Shown here piece by piece: positions 12,924-24,144 of a stretch of DNA of 64,000 bases (its first letter is position 1; each line of letters starts with the position of its first letter). The notes under the pieces are model-generated. The model saw only the letters and a program-made list of their open reading frames with translations. It had not been told where the DNA came from and ran no database searches. Position numbers and translations under genes: made by a program. Location of the stretch: assembly GCA_009741485.1 (NCBI GenBank), contig CM019215.1:74715735-74779734 (forward strand), read 5' to 3'. The DNA is from Malurus cyaneus samueli (lineage: Eukaryota; Chordata; Aves; Passeriformes; Maluridae).

Positions 12924-13027
12924 AAATTCATCCTTTTTATCAAGCGCTGCTCATTTTAGTAACTCACTCCTTCCAACTCTGTACTGTGAATAGGTTTTTA
13001 TTTTATTTTTGAATTATCACTTTTTCT

Positions 13028-13028
<1 letters not shown>

Positions 13029-13057
<29 letters not shown>
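13029..13057. repeat. T15-A14 palindromic homopolymer pair
   Basis: Fifteen T are followed directly by fourteen A, giving a perfect self-complementary tract. It is simple sequence, able to fold back, and prone to replication slippage and sequencing error. Confidence 0.9.
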
Positions 13058-13058
<1 letters not shown>

Positions 13059-16000
13059 TCACTAACCATTCAACCAGGTAAAGTATATTTAGTGCTTCAG
13101 AAATGCTAATTTCCAGCACCCAAGGAAATGCAAGGTCAAAGTGTGAATACCAATGAAAAAGTACACAGAAATATCCTGGGCCCAATTCAGTCTTTTTATT
13201 TATTTATTTTTGATTGAGTCCTTCTGGGAAGATCACATAAGAAACACTGTAATGTAAACAGTGTAATCATGATGTAACAGCCTTTCTTAATCTAACAGAT
13301 CTTATTAAATATTAAGAAATCTTATATATTATAATACATAATAACAAAATCTTCTGTATTCTGGAGATTAATCCATTTAAGCTAACATAAGACTTGAAGA
13401 TACAGTTGCACTTTCTCTGTTTTGATGGCATGTATGTTTCCAGCTTGGCATTTTGGGAAGGATCGATAGCTAAATGACACTCCTCCTTGTGCTCAAACCC
13501 AAGATGTGTGAGGCTGAAGTTTGAACCCCTCCTGCTTGTATTTTGTTTGTCTAAAGTTAAATGATTTGAGGGCTGTGAGGTCTGGTGATTCTCAGTGTGC
13601 CTGACTAAGGGCACATTTTTAAAATCTGGTTGCCCTCCAAAACTGTAGGAAGACTGAAGACCAGGTAAATTTAAGCAGAATTCTGTGATGCTGAGCAGTG
13701 ACCATGCCTTGGTTGAGAACAATAAGGATACACAAAAATATACCAACCAACTTTCGAAATTATGACTTGTGACACATTTGTCTTTTGTCAGGCTCACAGC
13801 ATCAATCAAATCTTGCAGCCAGTGACTGGAGTAATTATCTCGTCCAGTGCTGTCCTATTTAATTATTTTAAAAGACATTTTCAGGGCACAAAAGATGTAA
13901 AATCTTTTAAATCACAACTGTATGGAAACAAAAGCATTCACTACACAATGTCCTAAAGATTTTGTGCTTTTTGTTCCTCACACATTGAATTTTCATCACC
14001 TGTCGTGCTACAGAATTGCTGCTTCTTAATGAACACATACTTGACTCCGTCATGTCCACTTGGGCCAGAAGTCTTTTTCTCTCTACTTGTTCTTCATCTT
14101 TCTGCCAGCTGTGTGCATTGTGTGAACACAGATTTTCAGTTCTCAGGAACTTCTGTTTTGTGTATTGCCTGCTCCACTAATTTTTCCATCTTTGAGTGGT
14201 CTCTATATTATGATATTTGAGTGTAGTATTTTGTATTTGAGCAGGACTACAGTGAGCATTTGATGGCAAATAAGATTGTAATGTCCTCTTGCACAAATGC
14301 TTCTAGCACCTTTCAAAAGGCATAAAGTCAATCTGTCCTACACAGTAAGCAAAAATAGCAACTGTCTACAGTTCATTTCTATTTAGTAAACATCAGCGTA
14401 GAAATTGTGTTTGGGTAAGGTGTGGGTGAAATAAAATAAAAAAATTAAAAAATTAAAAAAAAAAAAGGAAAGATTGCTCTAGTTGGGACATCATATTACT
14501 GGAAATAGTGGAATTTTCTACTTATGGAAGAGAAACCTTAAGCAGGAAGGAGGCAACAATCTGACTCAGTGCTCACTTGCCAGAAAGAAGTGGCAATGTT
14601 TTCAGAGTTGCAGATACTGAAATGTTTTTTTATTCCCATCTCTTACTATATCAGTATGAACCGTGGAGATTAGAAGTGATCTAATATTAGCTTTTGAGAA
14701 GGAAAGGGGGAAACATTACAGACACATCCTGTCCTGGGGCTGGCATTTCTATCCCTATTGGGGTCTCTTCCCACAATAATTATGCAGTTTTTCATTAAGA
14801 TTACTGGGCTGCCACTGCAGCTAGTATTGACTTAACTGAGTGAGTAGTTGATCTGATTACTCAGTACAGGGCAAACAGTGAGATCTGACAAAGCTGAAGT
14901 TCAGGTACAGAGACCAAATTCAGAGACCAAACTTTGGTGATGACTGACCAAAAAATTACCATTTGGAGAAAAAAAAAAAGGAAGTAAAAATAGGTTAGCT
15001 ACAGCAAAATTCTGATTAGATGCAAAAATGATTTTATTTGAGTATGTCAGGGGAGGAGATAAAAAATGCTGGATTTGCTTATGGATATCTAAACAGTGAC
15101 TATCTATTAGGTTACAGTGCTTTGCTCTTTGAATAAATTTTCCCCATTAATAAAGTGGGATTTAATAAGCTTATATGTATGATTCTCCCTATTACTTATT
15201 CTTTTGGGTTTTATACTCCCTTGTCTTCTCATTTTTTTTTCCCACTGACCCCAGCATAGGATAGAATTATTGTGACTTTACTCATTTTCTGCATCTTTTG
15301 CAGACTTTGGTCAGTTTACTTGGATAAAAGCAAATGTACTAGTTAGGGACTGTTATTATTTTAAGAGGACAGTATAATTACCTCTGTCCACTTATGTTTA
15401 TTTTCCAAGCTTAATAAATAATACAATCTTAAGGAAAATTATTTGCATATCAACACTAATACTCTGATACCGTACTTATTTCTACCTACCTTGAAACCAT
15501 GAACAGTGCAAATTTCATTTGATCATATCATTCTGATTTCTAATGCCATTTGACTACTTCCCATTGTGACTGATTTCATCAGAGGATTCAGTAAGAATCT
15601 GGTTTAAACAATACAGATCTATTTTTACTTGCTTGCTAATGAACCAAAAAATTTTGAAGAATCTTTGTGCTAGCATTTTAAATACACAACTTATTTTACA
15701 TAAGTCAGAGACTAGATTGTGTACTGAAAATTTTATTTGCTTAGTAGCTGTGTTCCCATAAACTGGCCATTTGGAAACATGGATGTAGCATGGAAAATAT
15801 TTTGCAGCCTTAATATTGTGACTCACACCAGCAGGAATGCAATAAACGATAGGTTTTGGTTCCATTGTCCACCCTTGTTAGCACAAGGGTTCATAAAACC
15901 TCTTCAGAAGATTTGGTGGCTAAAATCCAGCTGCTGTCTCATCCTGAATATGATCTGCAAACATATGAACAAACAGGAGATCTTGGCTTTCTCTTCTGCA

Positions 16001-16135
16001 AGGCCAAACGAGCCCAGTCTTTGTGCACCTACCAAGGGAAACACATATCTGGCAGTGATAAGGACAATGGAAAGAAAGCATTAATTTCTTTGAACAGCAT
16101 TAGAGTACTGGGCACCCGCTGTGCTCACCACTTAC

Positions 16136-16180
16136 TTGTTCTTCACAGCTGCCTTCTCAGCTGGGGGCTCTAAATCAGCG
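16136..16180 (-). other. Candidate 45-nt coding exon, unrecognised
   Basis: On the minus strand a very good acceptor (ttttgtctgttctcacag) and a near-consensus donor (AACAA|GTAAGTGG) bound a 45-nt segment. In one frame it reads as one base of a split codon, then ADLEPPAEKAAVKN, then two bases of the next codon. It would be a length-neutral cassette (phase 2 at both ends). Its base composition (about 53% GC, many G/C-ending codons) stands out from the AT-rich flanks. No family is recognised. Of the exon candidates here it has the best paired splice sites, but the length is too short for the open frame to mean much. Confidence 0.28.
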
Positions 16181-19159
16181 CTGTGAGAACAGACAAAAAT
16201 GACCATAATGTATTTGTTTATGGTGACATTTTTTTTCACAATGGCAGAAAGGTAGTGCTCATGTAATACCCCAGACTTCTGTTTTCCGATTGAGTAATTA
16301 TTATTTTTCCCTATCACTAAATAAATTCTGCAAACTGAACCTGTCTTGACTGTGTTAGGAGTCTGATCTCAGAATAACTTTACAGAAAATACTAAATGCA
16401 CAGAGACACTCGTTTCAAAACTGATTTGTTTTGCTTTTATTCGGGAGTGTTTTGTACTTTCCTCCCTTCTTGCACAGCATGCATTTAAATTGTGCTCGGT
16501 CAAATTCTCAGATGCCAGATGTAGGATGGGGGAGGGAAGCACCTCTGAAACTTATGTTAATCTAGTGACAGATAAAAGCTGTTTGGGCAGGGTATATGCC
16601 AAGATCCTCTTCCCTGAGAGATCAAACAGGGACATGAGAGATGGAATTTGGTGTCACAGATATTAAGTGTTTACACAAAGACTGCATCTGTCTTAAGAAG
16701 TTGTCTATTTATTTTTCAATCAATGGAGAATAAAAGAGTTTTATTAGGACCTATTGATCTCTTATCTGAACTTCAGCAATCTACCTTTTAATTAAATGAG
16801 TTATGCTTAATAAGTTCTTCTTTTCTGTCACTGACTACAATAGAAGGAGAGTTAGTGGAGAGCTCAGATATAAAGGTCTGTGTTATGTGACACAAATGTC
16901 TCTTGAGGCTCTGTTTACTTGGGTCTTCATCCTTGACAGAGAAATCTTCATAATTTAAAAAGTGGCATATCTGCTCTTTTCATAAATAAGGTGTGATGCA
17001 CCTTCTGATGTTAATTGATAGATATTAATCTGGCAATATATCAGGATCTCCTCATAATGGCCTTCATGTATGCTGCTGCTCTAAAAGTTAGTGAGGGATG
17101 GGACACTATGAAATAAAACCACAGTGTCCTACAAGTCTGTTGATAAAATATTCTAGATCAGGCCAAGGCACTTAAAAGGTTAGGAAAGATATTTTGAATT
17201 TGTTTTAATGTGTTTAAGTGTAGGCTGATCACACTGAATTTGGTGGTAAGGGTTGGTAATGTCGTCATGGGTTTTGAGGGAGTGTGGATATGTATCTTTT
17301 AATTACATATACATTAAACTCACTGATATTACCTTTTTATTTTTAAATGCATCATTTACAAATTACCATAGTTTTCATTAGCTACCAGTTGTTTTTTTTT
17401 TTCTCATCTACAACTTCTACTGGTTTCTTCCTTACATGCCTGGTGTTACACTGTAATGAGCGCCTGACATCTCAAAAAGACTTTCTCTAATCAAATATCT
17501 GCCTCAACATCCTCAGAAAACACTTTTTGTGTCATCAAGGTCTCAGATTTTGCCCAACATTAACTAGCTAGTCTTTTAAATGTAGTTAAGCACGTCATTA
17601 CCACCCTTTCCAAAAACTGTAGTGATGGTAAAATCAGTAATCTCCTAAAATCTGTAGTTTGGAAGAACCTCCTATCAGCTTCTGGTGTGTTTTTCAATGA
17701 TCCTGCCAGGAAAGGTCGCCATGGCTGTTTATTGCTAACAGTGAAAATGGATGAAAAGTACAGTGTGTATCAGCAACATGTAAGAGTCAGCAACAAGAAC
17801 ATTAATCTGAGCCTCAGGATTAATTAATCTGAGCCTTGCTCCAGGATGCATTTCCTATTTGTTTCTGGATGCATCCTTTAGACCCAGATCCACCCAATAT
17901 GTTTACTTTGGTAAATGCTAGAAAAGAAGCAAGTAAAAATTCGTCCTGGTTTCACTTGGGATTTCCATTTCATTATGTGACTGTCACACAGACTGGTTTC
18001 TGATTTCTTGCCAAATCTTACATAACTCTCCACACCTCACTGAGATGACTTGTCAGTGCAGCATAAACAGCTATTCTTATAGTTGCAGATCATGGTGGGG
18101 GGAAATAGTATATCAGTAATGTAGTAAGGCGCACACTCAAGACACCAAACATACTCAGAAAAAGAAAAACAAACCCCATGGCACTTCTGAGTATTTTATG
18201 GCTTTATCATTTTGGTTTTCATGTGAGTATTTTCAGTCTAATTTTTTTCCCTATGGGGCTTGAACATACCATTTTTTCTCATGCCTTGGTTTTCCTTATA
18301 GGCTCTTTGATCTTAGTATTCAGAGCTCTTCACTTTTAGCCTGATGTAGGTGGATGAGAGGTGCCTCGCTGTGTAAAGGAATCATATAGCCTGGGATTAA
18401 AATGCTTTGTTATGTGCCAGCAATAAATTTCATCTGCTCAAGATGCAAGCAAAAAGGAGGAGAGAAGTCCTGACTGTGTTGAGCTCACAATGTCATGTAG
18501 GGATACACACGTGGCTGGCGTGAGAGGGCAGCTCCCACAGCATTTCTGGCTGTGGTGCTATGGAGGAGAAATAATAAAACAAACTGTATCTCTGCTAGTT
18601 GTTATTGTCAGATATCTCATAATTAGCTATATGGGAATACATTATTTCCATTATAAAGAAATTAAGAGTCATCCTTCTCTGTAATAATACAATATTTGTG
18701 AAGCACAGTCTGTTGCCTGACGCTCCTGTGTGTATGAACATTTTCATGTGTACTGCAGATGTCAAAGAGTGGGGTCAGAATTCCTGTTTTCTTCTGTGCT
18801 TGGCTGAAGTCAACCTGGAGATGCTGCAAAAAGAAATTATTTGAGATTGTGTTTGTAAGAGCTAGAAGCTGGTGTGTGATCTGCATCCAAACTGATCCGA
18901 ATTCTTGTGGTGTGGCTGAATCCTCACACAGCAGGGACTGAGGAAAATATGAAATCTGTCGTATTTAAACACCGTGGGGAAAAGGTGGAAGTTCACTTTA
19001 AATTACAGTCGAGGCCATGGAGAGAGAAAGCCTTGTGAAATGGTACAGAAGGTGTCAGGGAGAGAGAGCTCCAGCACCCTGTGGAATCAGGAGAGCAGCA
19101 CACCAGATCACGCTATCACCAAGAGGGAGGTCATAAGCGCCAGTAAAGAGGGGAGGGCA
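16181..19159. other. Unique DNA, no gene seen
   Basis: No gene or repeat is supported. The stretch 16700-17080 is rich in AT-motifs of the homeobox and forkhead type and may be a conserved noncoding element, but this needs comparison with other birds. A short imperfect repeat of attaatctgagcct occurs near 17802 and 17824. Confidence 0.45.
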
Positions 19160-19417
19160 CACATTCACACCCCTGTTCCAGCCTGTGCTTGCTGGGAGGA
19201 GCCCTTTTTCCCTCCCCGGAGCGGCTGCGGATCCAGCAGGACTGCGGGGAAGGAGCGCTGCTCCCTCTCACCCTGCCTCCCTCCTCCGCTCTTGCTGCAT
19301 CTCCACCACTTCGGGGGTTTCGCAGGGCTGAGCTGCCCAGAAGCTGTTTATTTTGCAAAACGTGGAAGATAATTGCATCCACGTATAAGTACACAGAGAG
19401 ATTTTGTGTATGCATTC

Positions 19418-19436
19418 GTGTGCGTGTGTGTGTGTA
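19418..19436. repeat. Short (GT)n microsatellite
   Basis: A run of GT units with one CG interruption, inside the candidate regulatory patch. Confidence 0.8.
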
Positions 19437-19544
19437 ATATTTTAAGCTGTCTGGCACATTAATTTAGCCACCTGTCCTAGCCCCTTTCTGCTGCACAAAT
19501 TAGATTGTCTCAAGGGAGCCTGTGCAGCTGATTGGGTCTGCCTC

Positions 19545-19559
19545 GTTACTAAGGCAACC
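19545..19559. promoter_or_regulatory. RFX X-box-like site
   Basis: The sequence gttactaaggcaacc has one perfect RFX half-site (GGCAAC) and one near half-site (GTTACT) separated by two bases, matching the general X-box layout. RFX factors act at promoters of ciliary, neuronal and MHC class II genes. Its position beside an inverted CCAAT box and upstream of a TATA-like stretch adds weight. Confidence 0.45.
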
Positions 19560-19625
19560 CTTCTCCTCTCTGCTATATGCTTTATAGCTCAGACTCACCA
19601 GGCTAAAAAAAATGGAAGGGAAAAA

Positions 19626-20646
19626 AAAAAGTGCTTCAGACCCTGGGGATACCAGTACTTAATAGATGCTCTTAGCAGACTTATTTATTCAGACAAGAAC
19701 ACAGTTTCTAAATGTGGAAGAGTGGCGAAGCAAGTAAAGTCAAATATAATGGTGCTGTGTGAAGGGGGTGATAAGGACTAAATTAAAGGCTCTTACAAAT
19801 GCTGTATGAATCTTAAATTAGCTACGCTGTGTGTAGTTGATGCAAAGGTATCATGACAGGATATATCAGCAGCTGTCCCTTTGAAGGTCATTCCTGATTA
19901 GGAAGAACAACAGAAAGTCTTTATGCCGAAAAACCCACAAACGTAGGGAGGAATCCTTATGTCAGACTGGCTACAGCCCAAATAATGTTTTATGATCATT
20001 TTTCAGAACAAAATTTTTAGCTTGTTCCTGCTTCCTCCTTTTAGATGATTTGTATTGATTGAATGCACCACAGATATGGTGTGCATTTTATGCTGAAACA
20101 AGGCATGATTTCATCTTTGAAGAAGGTCTCCTTGATCTCATTATTTCTTCAGTGACAAATCCAGGAACATGATAAGCAAAATAAACATGATTATACTCAA
20201 GGATGGATAACTGATTAAGGTATATATGCAAATGAGAAACAGGGATGGATCTTGGATCTTTGAGCTGTAAGTCCTAACCTTTCCCGTGAGGACTTGTGTT
20301 CTGAAAATAAATTTGTGTTTGCACAGGCAATGTGCAGTTATAGTCTATGATGCACCCGTTTATGTCTTCATCTTGTGGCCAGTCCAGTAATTGTAGGTAA
20401 TGTTATGGAGAGAAGATCAAGAGAAATGTTATTTGGACATTCAAAAGTCTGTGTGTAGACAGGATTGCAGTGTAGATTTTATAAGGGTATAGATTTGCTT
20501 AGAGATGGATTTTGATGCTTGCATCTCAAGGAAAGCCTCATACATACAGCTGTTCACTTGAACAAAGGAAGAGGTACTCAAGAAAATACAACAAGTTGGA
20601 TTTTGGGGTTAAGGGCTTGTTTTATGCATCCTATTAAATAGCAAAA
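19626..20646. other. Unique DNA, no gene seen
   Basis: No coding signal. The part at 19780-19920 contains E-box and SOX-like motifs and may extend the regulatory patch upstream of it. Confidence 0.45.
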
Positions 20647-21020
20647 ATCATAGAATCATAGAATGGCTTGGAAGAAGCCTTAAAGATCACCTAGTTCCAG
20701 CCCTTCCGCCAGTGGCAGGGACACCTTCCACTAGACCAGATTGTTCAGAGCCCCATCCAATCTGACCTTGATGGGAGGGACATCCATAACTTCTCTGGAC
20801 AACCTGTTCCTGCTCCTCACCACCCTCACAGTAAGAATTTCATCCTGATATCTAATCTAAACCATTCGTACTTGTCCTGTAGGGCCACGAGTTGTACATG
20901 CCCTTGTAAAAAGTTTCTTTCCATCTTTCTTGTAGGCTCCCTTCAGGTATTGGAAGACCACAGCTAGGTCACTTCTGAACTCTTTTCCAGGCTGAACAAT
21001 CCCAGTTCTCATAGCCTTTC
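20647..21020 (-). mobile_element. CR1 LINE 3' fragment (antisense)
   Basis: It opens on the plus strand with atcatagaatcatagaat, the reverse complement of the CR1 3' terminal repeats. It continues through standard CR1 3' untranslated landmarks (ggcagggacaccttccacta, caacctgttcctg, tcagg-to-agctaggtc). The insertion is 5'-truncated, as usual for CR1, and carries no coding capacity. The 3' repeat end is intact enough to orient it on the minus strand. Confidence 0.93.
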
Positions 21021-21062
21021 TTGAGAATCCTTAACCTTTCAAATTCTACTCTCTGTTGCCAG

Positions 21063-21171
21063 ACGTGCTACCATCACAGGAAACATCCACCTCAAAGCAG
21101 AAGACCCGACAAACCTCACCATATTTGATTTGGTGCGGAGGAATAAAATTTCAGGCGTCGATGTCCTGTAG
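21063..21171 (+). other. Candidate terminal coding exon, unrecognised
   Basis: Directly after the CR1, the plus strand has an acceptor-like ctctctgttgccag followed by a 109-nt segment open in one frame up to TAG at 21169-21171. The frame encodes 35 residues beginning RATITGNIHLKAEDP and ending NKISGVDVL. It retains five CpGs and has many C-ending codons, unlike the flanks. The opposite strand is also open over the same span, with an alternative acceptor and donor, so the strand is not certain. No family is recognised. It could be a terminal exon, a relic of a retrocopy, or a conserved noncoding element. Confidence 0.25.
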
Positions 21172-22329
21172 GACACATGATATGTACTTCTTCAAGATAC
21201 TTTGAGATGCAAGCTAATATTTTTATTTAATATACAGTAATCCAAGTGCTACTGATCATATGAAACTCAAATCTTGTTAAAAGTTAATTACAGAATTTGA
21301 TGCTTTTCCATGCTGTGCTGCACAGAGAAAGGTCATTTCACTATTTTGGAAGACCTTTTATTTCCAATGCAAGTCAAAGTAAATAAAATGTTAGTGGATT
21401 TGAACTACTACAATAGTCATCTCTCGGTTTTCCATGCATACAAATTTAACTTCTGCTGCTTACTTCTGCTTTTACTTTTCAGTTTAAGATCTTTTTTGCT
21501 TTAAAGCACTAAGAAGCAAATGGTTTCATTGCTGGTGATCTTCAGTCTGCTCATTTTTTCCTGAAATTATCACGCTGTTAGCTTTTGTAGATAACTTTAT
21601 CTTTGGGTCTAGCTCTGACAGTTTGAGTGACTTGAACTTTGAACTCAGAAATTGAAAATGTGCTGTCTTTTGACATTTTTATCATCTTGAATCAGTGTGC
21701 TCATTCTCTTCCTTAAAAGTTCATTTATATATGGAGGAAGTATCTCCATTCAGGCAACTAAATATCATTAGGGCCACCGGGTGAAAGAAAATAAATCTGA
21801 CAATTAATTTTGAAATGCCACTGTTCTAAGTGAAGGATTATGATCCTACACTGCTTGATATTTTATAAGAATATCTTGAAATGCAAGGTTTTAGTTTTCA
21901 TTATAAAATACTCACAGTTTGTTGATTAAAATTGTAGATGGCTTTAATAGTTTAATAGTTTGACTAGTTGGTTGGTACATCAGGACAGAAGAGACTTTCT
22001 GATACACCTGTCTTGTGCCATAGACTTCCTTCACACTCGAGAAGCCATTCTAGAAGATGCAATTGTTATGCACTGTAATTAAAAGATTAAAAGGTTAAGG
22101 ACACCCTCAAGGGGTTAAAGCATTTCATTTCTAAATGTTATTCAGCATGAATATCATAATGCTGTTCTCCTACATTGATTCACACACCCTTTCAAATATC
22201 TGGAAAGACATTACTTTTGTCAGCCTTGCACTTCACAGCTGGCATACATACCTCTAATGTCTCACATGTTCTATAAAACACAGGACTTTTCCTGTGTTAG
22301 AAGAACATGTGTTAGAGACAATTTAGGCA
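21172..22329. other. No gene seen
   Basis: AT-rich unique sequence. The 64-codon frame at 21310-21504 ends in a leucine-rich tail but has no other protein feature, so I treat it as chance. Confidence 0.5.
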
Positions 22330-23449
22330 AACTTGACACCCACAGCGAGTTCTGAGGGACCTGGTACATATTATTGCTATGACACATTCTACCTTCAAAA
22401 GGGAGAGTTGCCTGAGGATTGGAGGAAAGCCAAAGTCACTTCAGCCTTCAGAAAGGGGAATAAAGGGGATCAGGCCAGTCAGTCTCAGCTCAGTCCCTGG
22501 AAAGCTGATGGAATGGTTCATCCTGAATGTCACCTCTAAGCACATGCAGGAAAATAAGGTTACCAGAAGTTGCCAACACGGATTATTCAAGGGGAAATCA
22601 AGGCTGACTAATCTGATAGCCCCTATGATGGAATGAATGGGTGGATGAAAAGAGAGCAGCATGTCTTGAGTTCAGCACGGCTTTTGACACTATAATATCC
22701 TCATAAGGAGTCTCAGGTAGTGAGGGTTAGATAAGTGGACAGTGAATTGGATTGAGAGCTGGCTAAAACACAGATCCCAGAGGGTGATAAACAGCATCAC
22801 AAGGGGCAGCTGGAGGCCTGCAGGTGTTTCATGGGAATTGGTACTGGGTCCAGTCTTCTTCAACTCATTCGGCACTGACATGGATGAGGGAACAAATCTC
22901 ATGGTAGTGAATTTGGACAAGTGGTTGATACACCTGAATGCTGTGCTGACATCCAGTAAAACCTGGACAGGTTGGAGAATTGGGCAGAGAGGAACCTAAT
23001 GAAGTTCAACGACTGCAGGTGTAGAGCACTGCACCTGGGGAGGAAGAACCCCATGCTCCAGTGCAGGACAGGGATTAGCCTGCCTGGACAAGAGAGGACT
23101 GAGAGAGGATCTTATCAATGCACACAAATACCTTAATGGATGGTGTCAAGAGGATGGGGTAAAATTGTTTTCAGTGGTGCCCAGTGATAGGACAAGGGGT
23201 AAGGGACACAAACAGAAATAGAGGGAGTTCCATCTGAAAATGAGGAAATACCATCTGGTTGTGAGGGTGACAGAGCACTGGAACAGAGTGCCCAGAGAGG
23301 TTATGGAGTTTCCATTTCTGGAGATATTCAAAACCCATCTGGATATGATCCTGTGCAACCCGCTCTTGGTGAACCTGCTTCATCAGCAGGGATGGGCTAG
23401 ATGATCTCTGGAGGTCCCTTTCAACCCCAGCTATTCTGTGATTCTGTAA
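22330..23449 (+). mobile_element. CR1 LINE, internally deleted, sense
   Basis: A recognisable 3' half of a CR1 element. It begins near the reverse transcriptase start (LPEDWRKAKV at about 22405) and continues through RPVSLSSVPGKLMEW and FSTAFDT (about 22668-22690). The block ending in VLGP follows near 22850. It then runs through the 3' part (gcactggaacagagtgccc) to the terminal attctgtgattctgt near 23449. The frame shifts between the first two blocks. The stretch expected to encode the catalytic FADD box is missing, and a further deletion near 23090 removes several hundred bases compared with intact elements. The copy is inactive. The 3' end suggests a CR1 subfamily distinct from the copy at 20647, which ends in attctatg repeats. 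Confidence 0.93.
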
Positions 23450-23597
23450 TATGCGTTGATGAAAAATATAGATGACCACAACTATACTTTTTGCCTAATG
23501 AGATAGTTCATGTCAAATCTGTGTTTGTTGAACTTCTAATTAACTGAGTCTCAGGAACTTACCCTGTCAAATTAAGAAGAATACAGAAATACCCTTA

Positions 23598-24144
23598 TGT
23601 TGTGGTTTAACTCCAGCCAGCAACCAAACCTCATGCGGCTTCTCGTTCACTCTCAGTGTCAGGGACAGAAGGGTAAAACATAGAAAACTCATGGGGTAAG
23701 ATAAAGACAGTTTAATATAGAAAGCAAAAGTCAAGCACGCAAAGAAAGCAAAACACAGAATTAATTCCCTCCCTCCCATGGACAAGTTGGTGTTCAGCCA
23801 TCTCCAGGAGAGCAAGGTCCCATCGCTCCAAACATCCCTCCCTTCCATCCTTACTCCCCCAGCTTTATATACTGTGCATGATGTCGCATGGTCTGGAATA
23901 TCCCTTTGGTCAGTTTGGGTCACCTGTCCTGGCTTTGTGTCCTCCCAACCTCCCAGTCACTCCCAAACTCTTTGCCAGAGTACATGCATGAGAAGCAGAA
24001 AAGGCCTTGTCTCTGTGCAAACTCTGCTCAGCAACAGCAAAAACATCTCTGGATTATCAACCCTGTGCTCAGTACAACCCAAAACATAGTCCGGTGCTTG
24101 CCACTGTGACAAAAATTAATTCTACCCCAACCAAAACCAGCACA
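23598..24144 (-). mobile_element. Solo LTR of an avian endogenous retrovirus (family A)
   Basis: The plus strand starts tgttgtggtttaactccagcc and ends caaaaccagcaca, so the element is on the minus strand with TG...CA ends. Read in sense, it has a TATA box (reverse of tttatata at 23864-23871) and an ATTAAA polyadenylation signal (reverse of tttaat at about 23710). It shares the block aatatccctttggtcagttt with the LTR at 34641. A rough five-base flank match (cctta left, cttta right) may be a decayed target-site duplication. No internal region is present. The LTR resembles the ERVL-type LTRs common in neoavian birds. It encodes no protein. Confidence 0.88.

Larger units (their letters stand above)
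12661..16135. other. Unique DNA with low-complexity tracts, no confirmed gene
   Basis: It holds the longest open frame of the window (minus strand, 13809-13312, 165 codons), which has no recognisable domain. A pyrimidine-rich acceptor lies inside that frame near 13640, but no convincing donor follows. The plus-strand frame at 15856-16173 is protein-like in places but matches no family. An A-rich stretch lies at 14430-14466. Confidence 0.45.
19160..19625 (+). promoter_or_regulatory. CpG-enriched candidate promoter or enhancer
   Basis: This is the only patch of the window with a marked GC and CpG rise (most CpGs between 19218 and 19325). It is followed by an orderly set of promoter-like motifs: an inverted CCAAT box at 19531-19535, an RFX X-box-like palindrome at 19545-19559, and a TATA-like stretch at 19573-19586. 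If it is a promoter on the plus strand, transcription would start near 19605. The first ATG there (19612) has a favourable context but opens only a 16-codon frame. The X-box and CpG patch could equally serve a minus-strand transcript or act as an enhancer. No gene is recognised next to it. Confidence 0.4.

Noticed and set aside
13312..13809. 165-codon minus-strand open frame, the longest in the window
   Set aside because: It has no recognisable domain. A frame of this length can occur by chance in 64 kb over six frames, and no convincing donor follows its internal acceptor.
15826..15960. Minus-strand segment with excellent acceptor and donor
   Set aside because: All three frames contain stops between the sites, so it cannot be a coding exon. 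It shows how readily good splice-site pairs arise by chance here.
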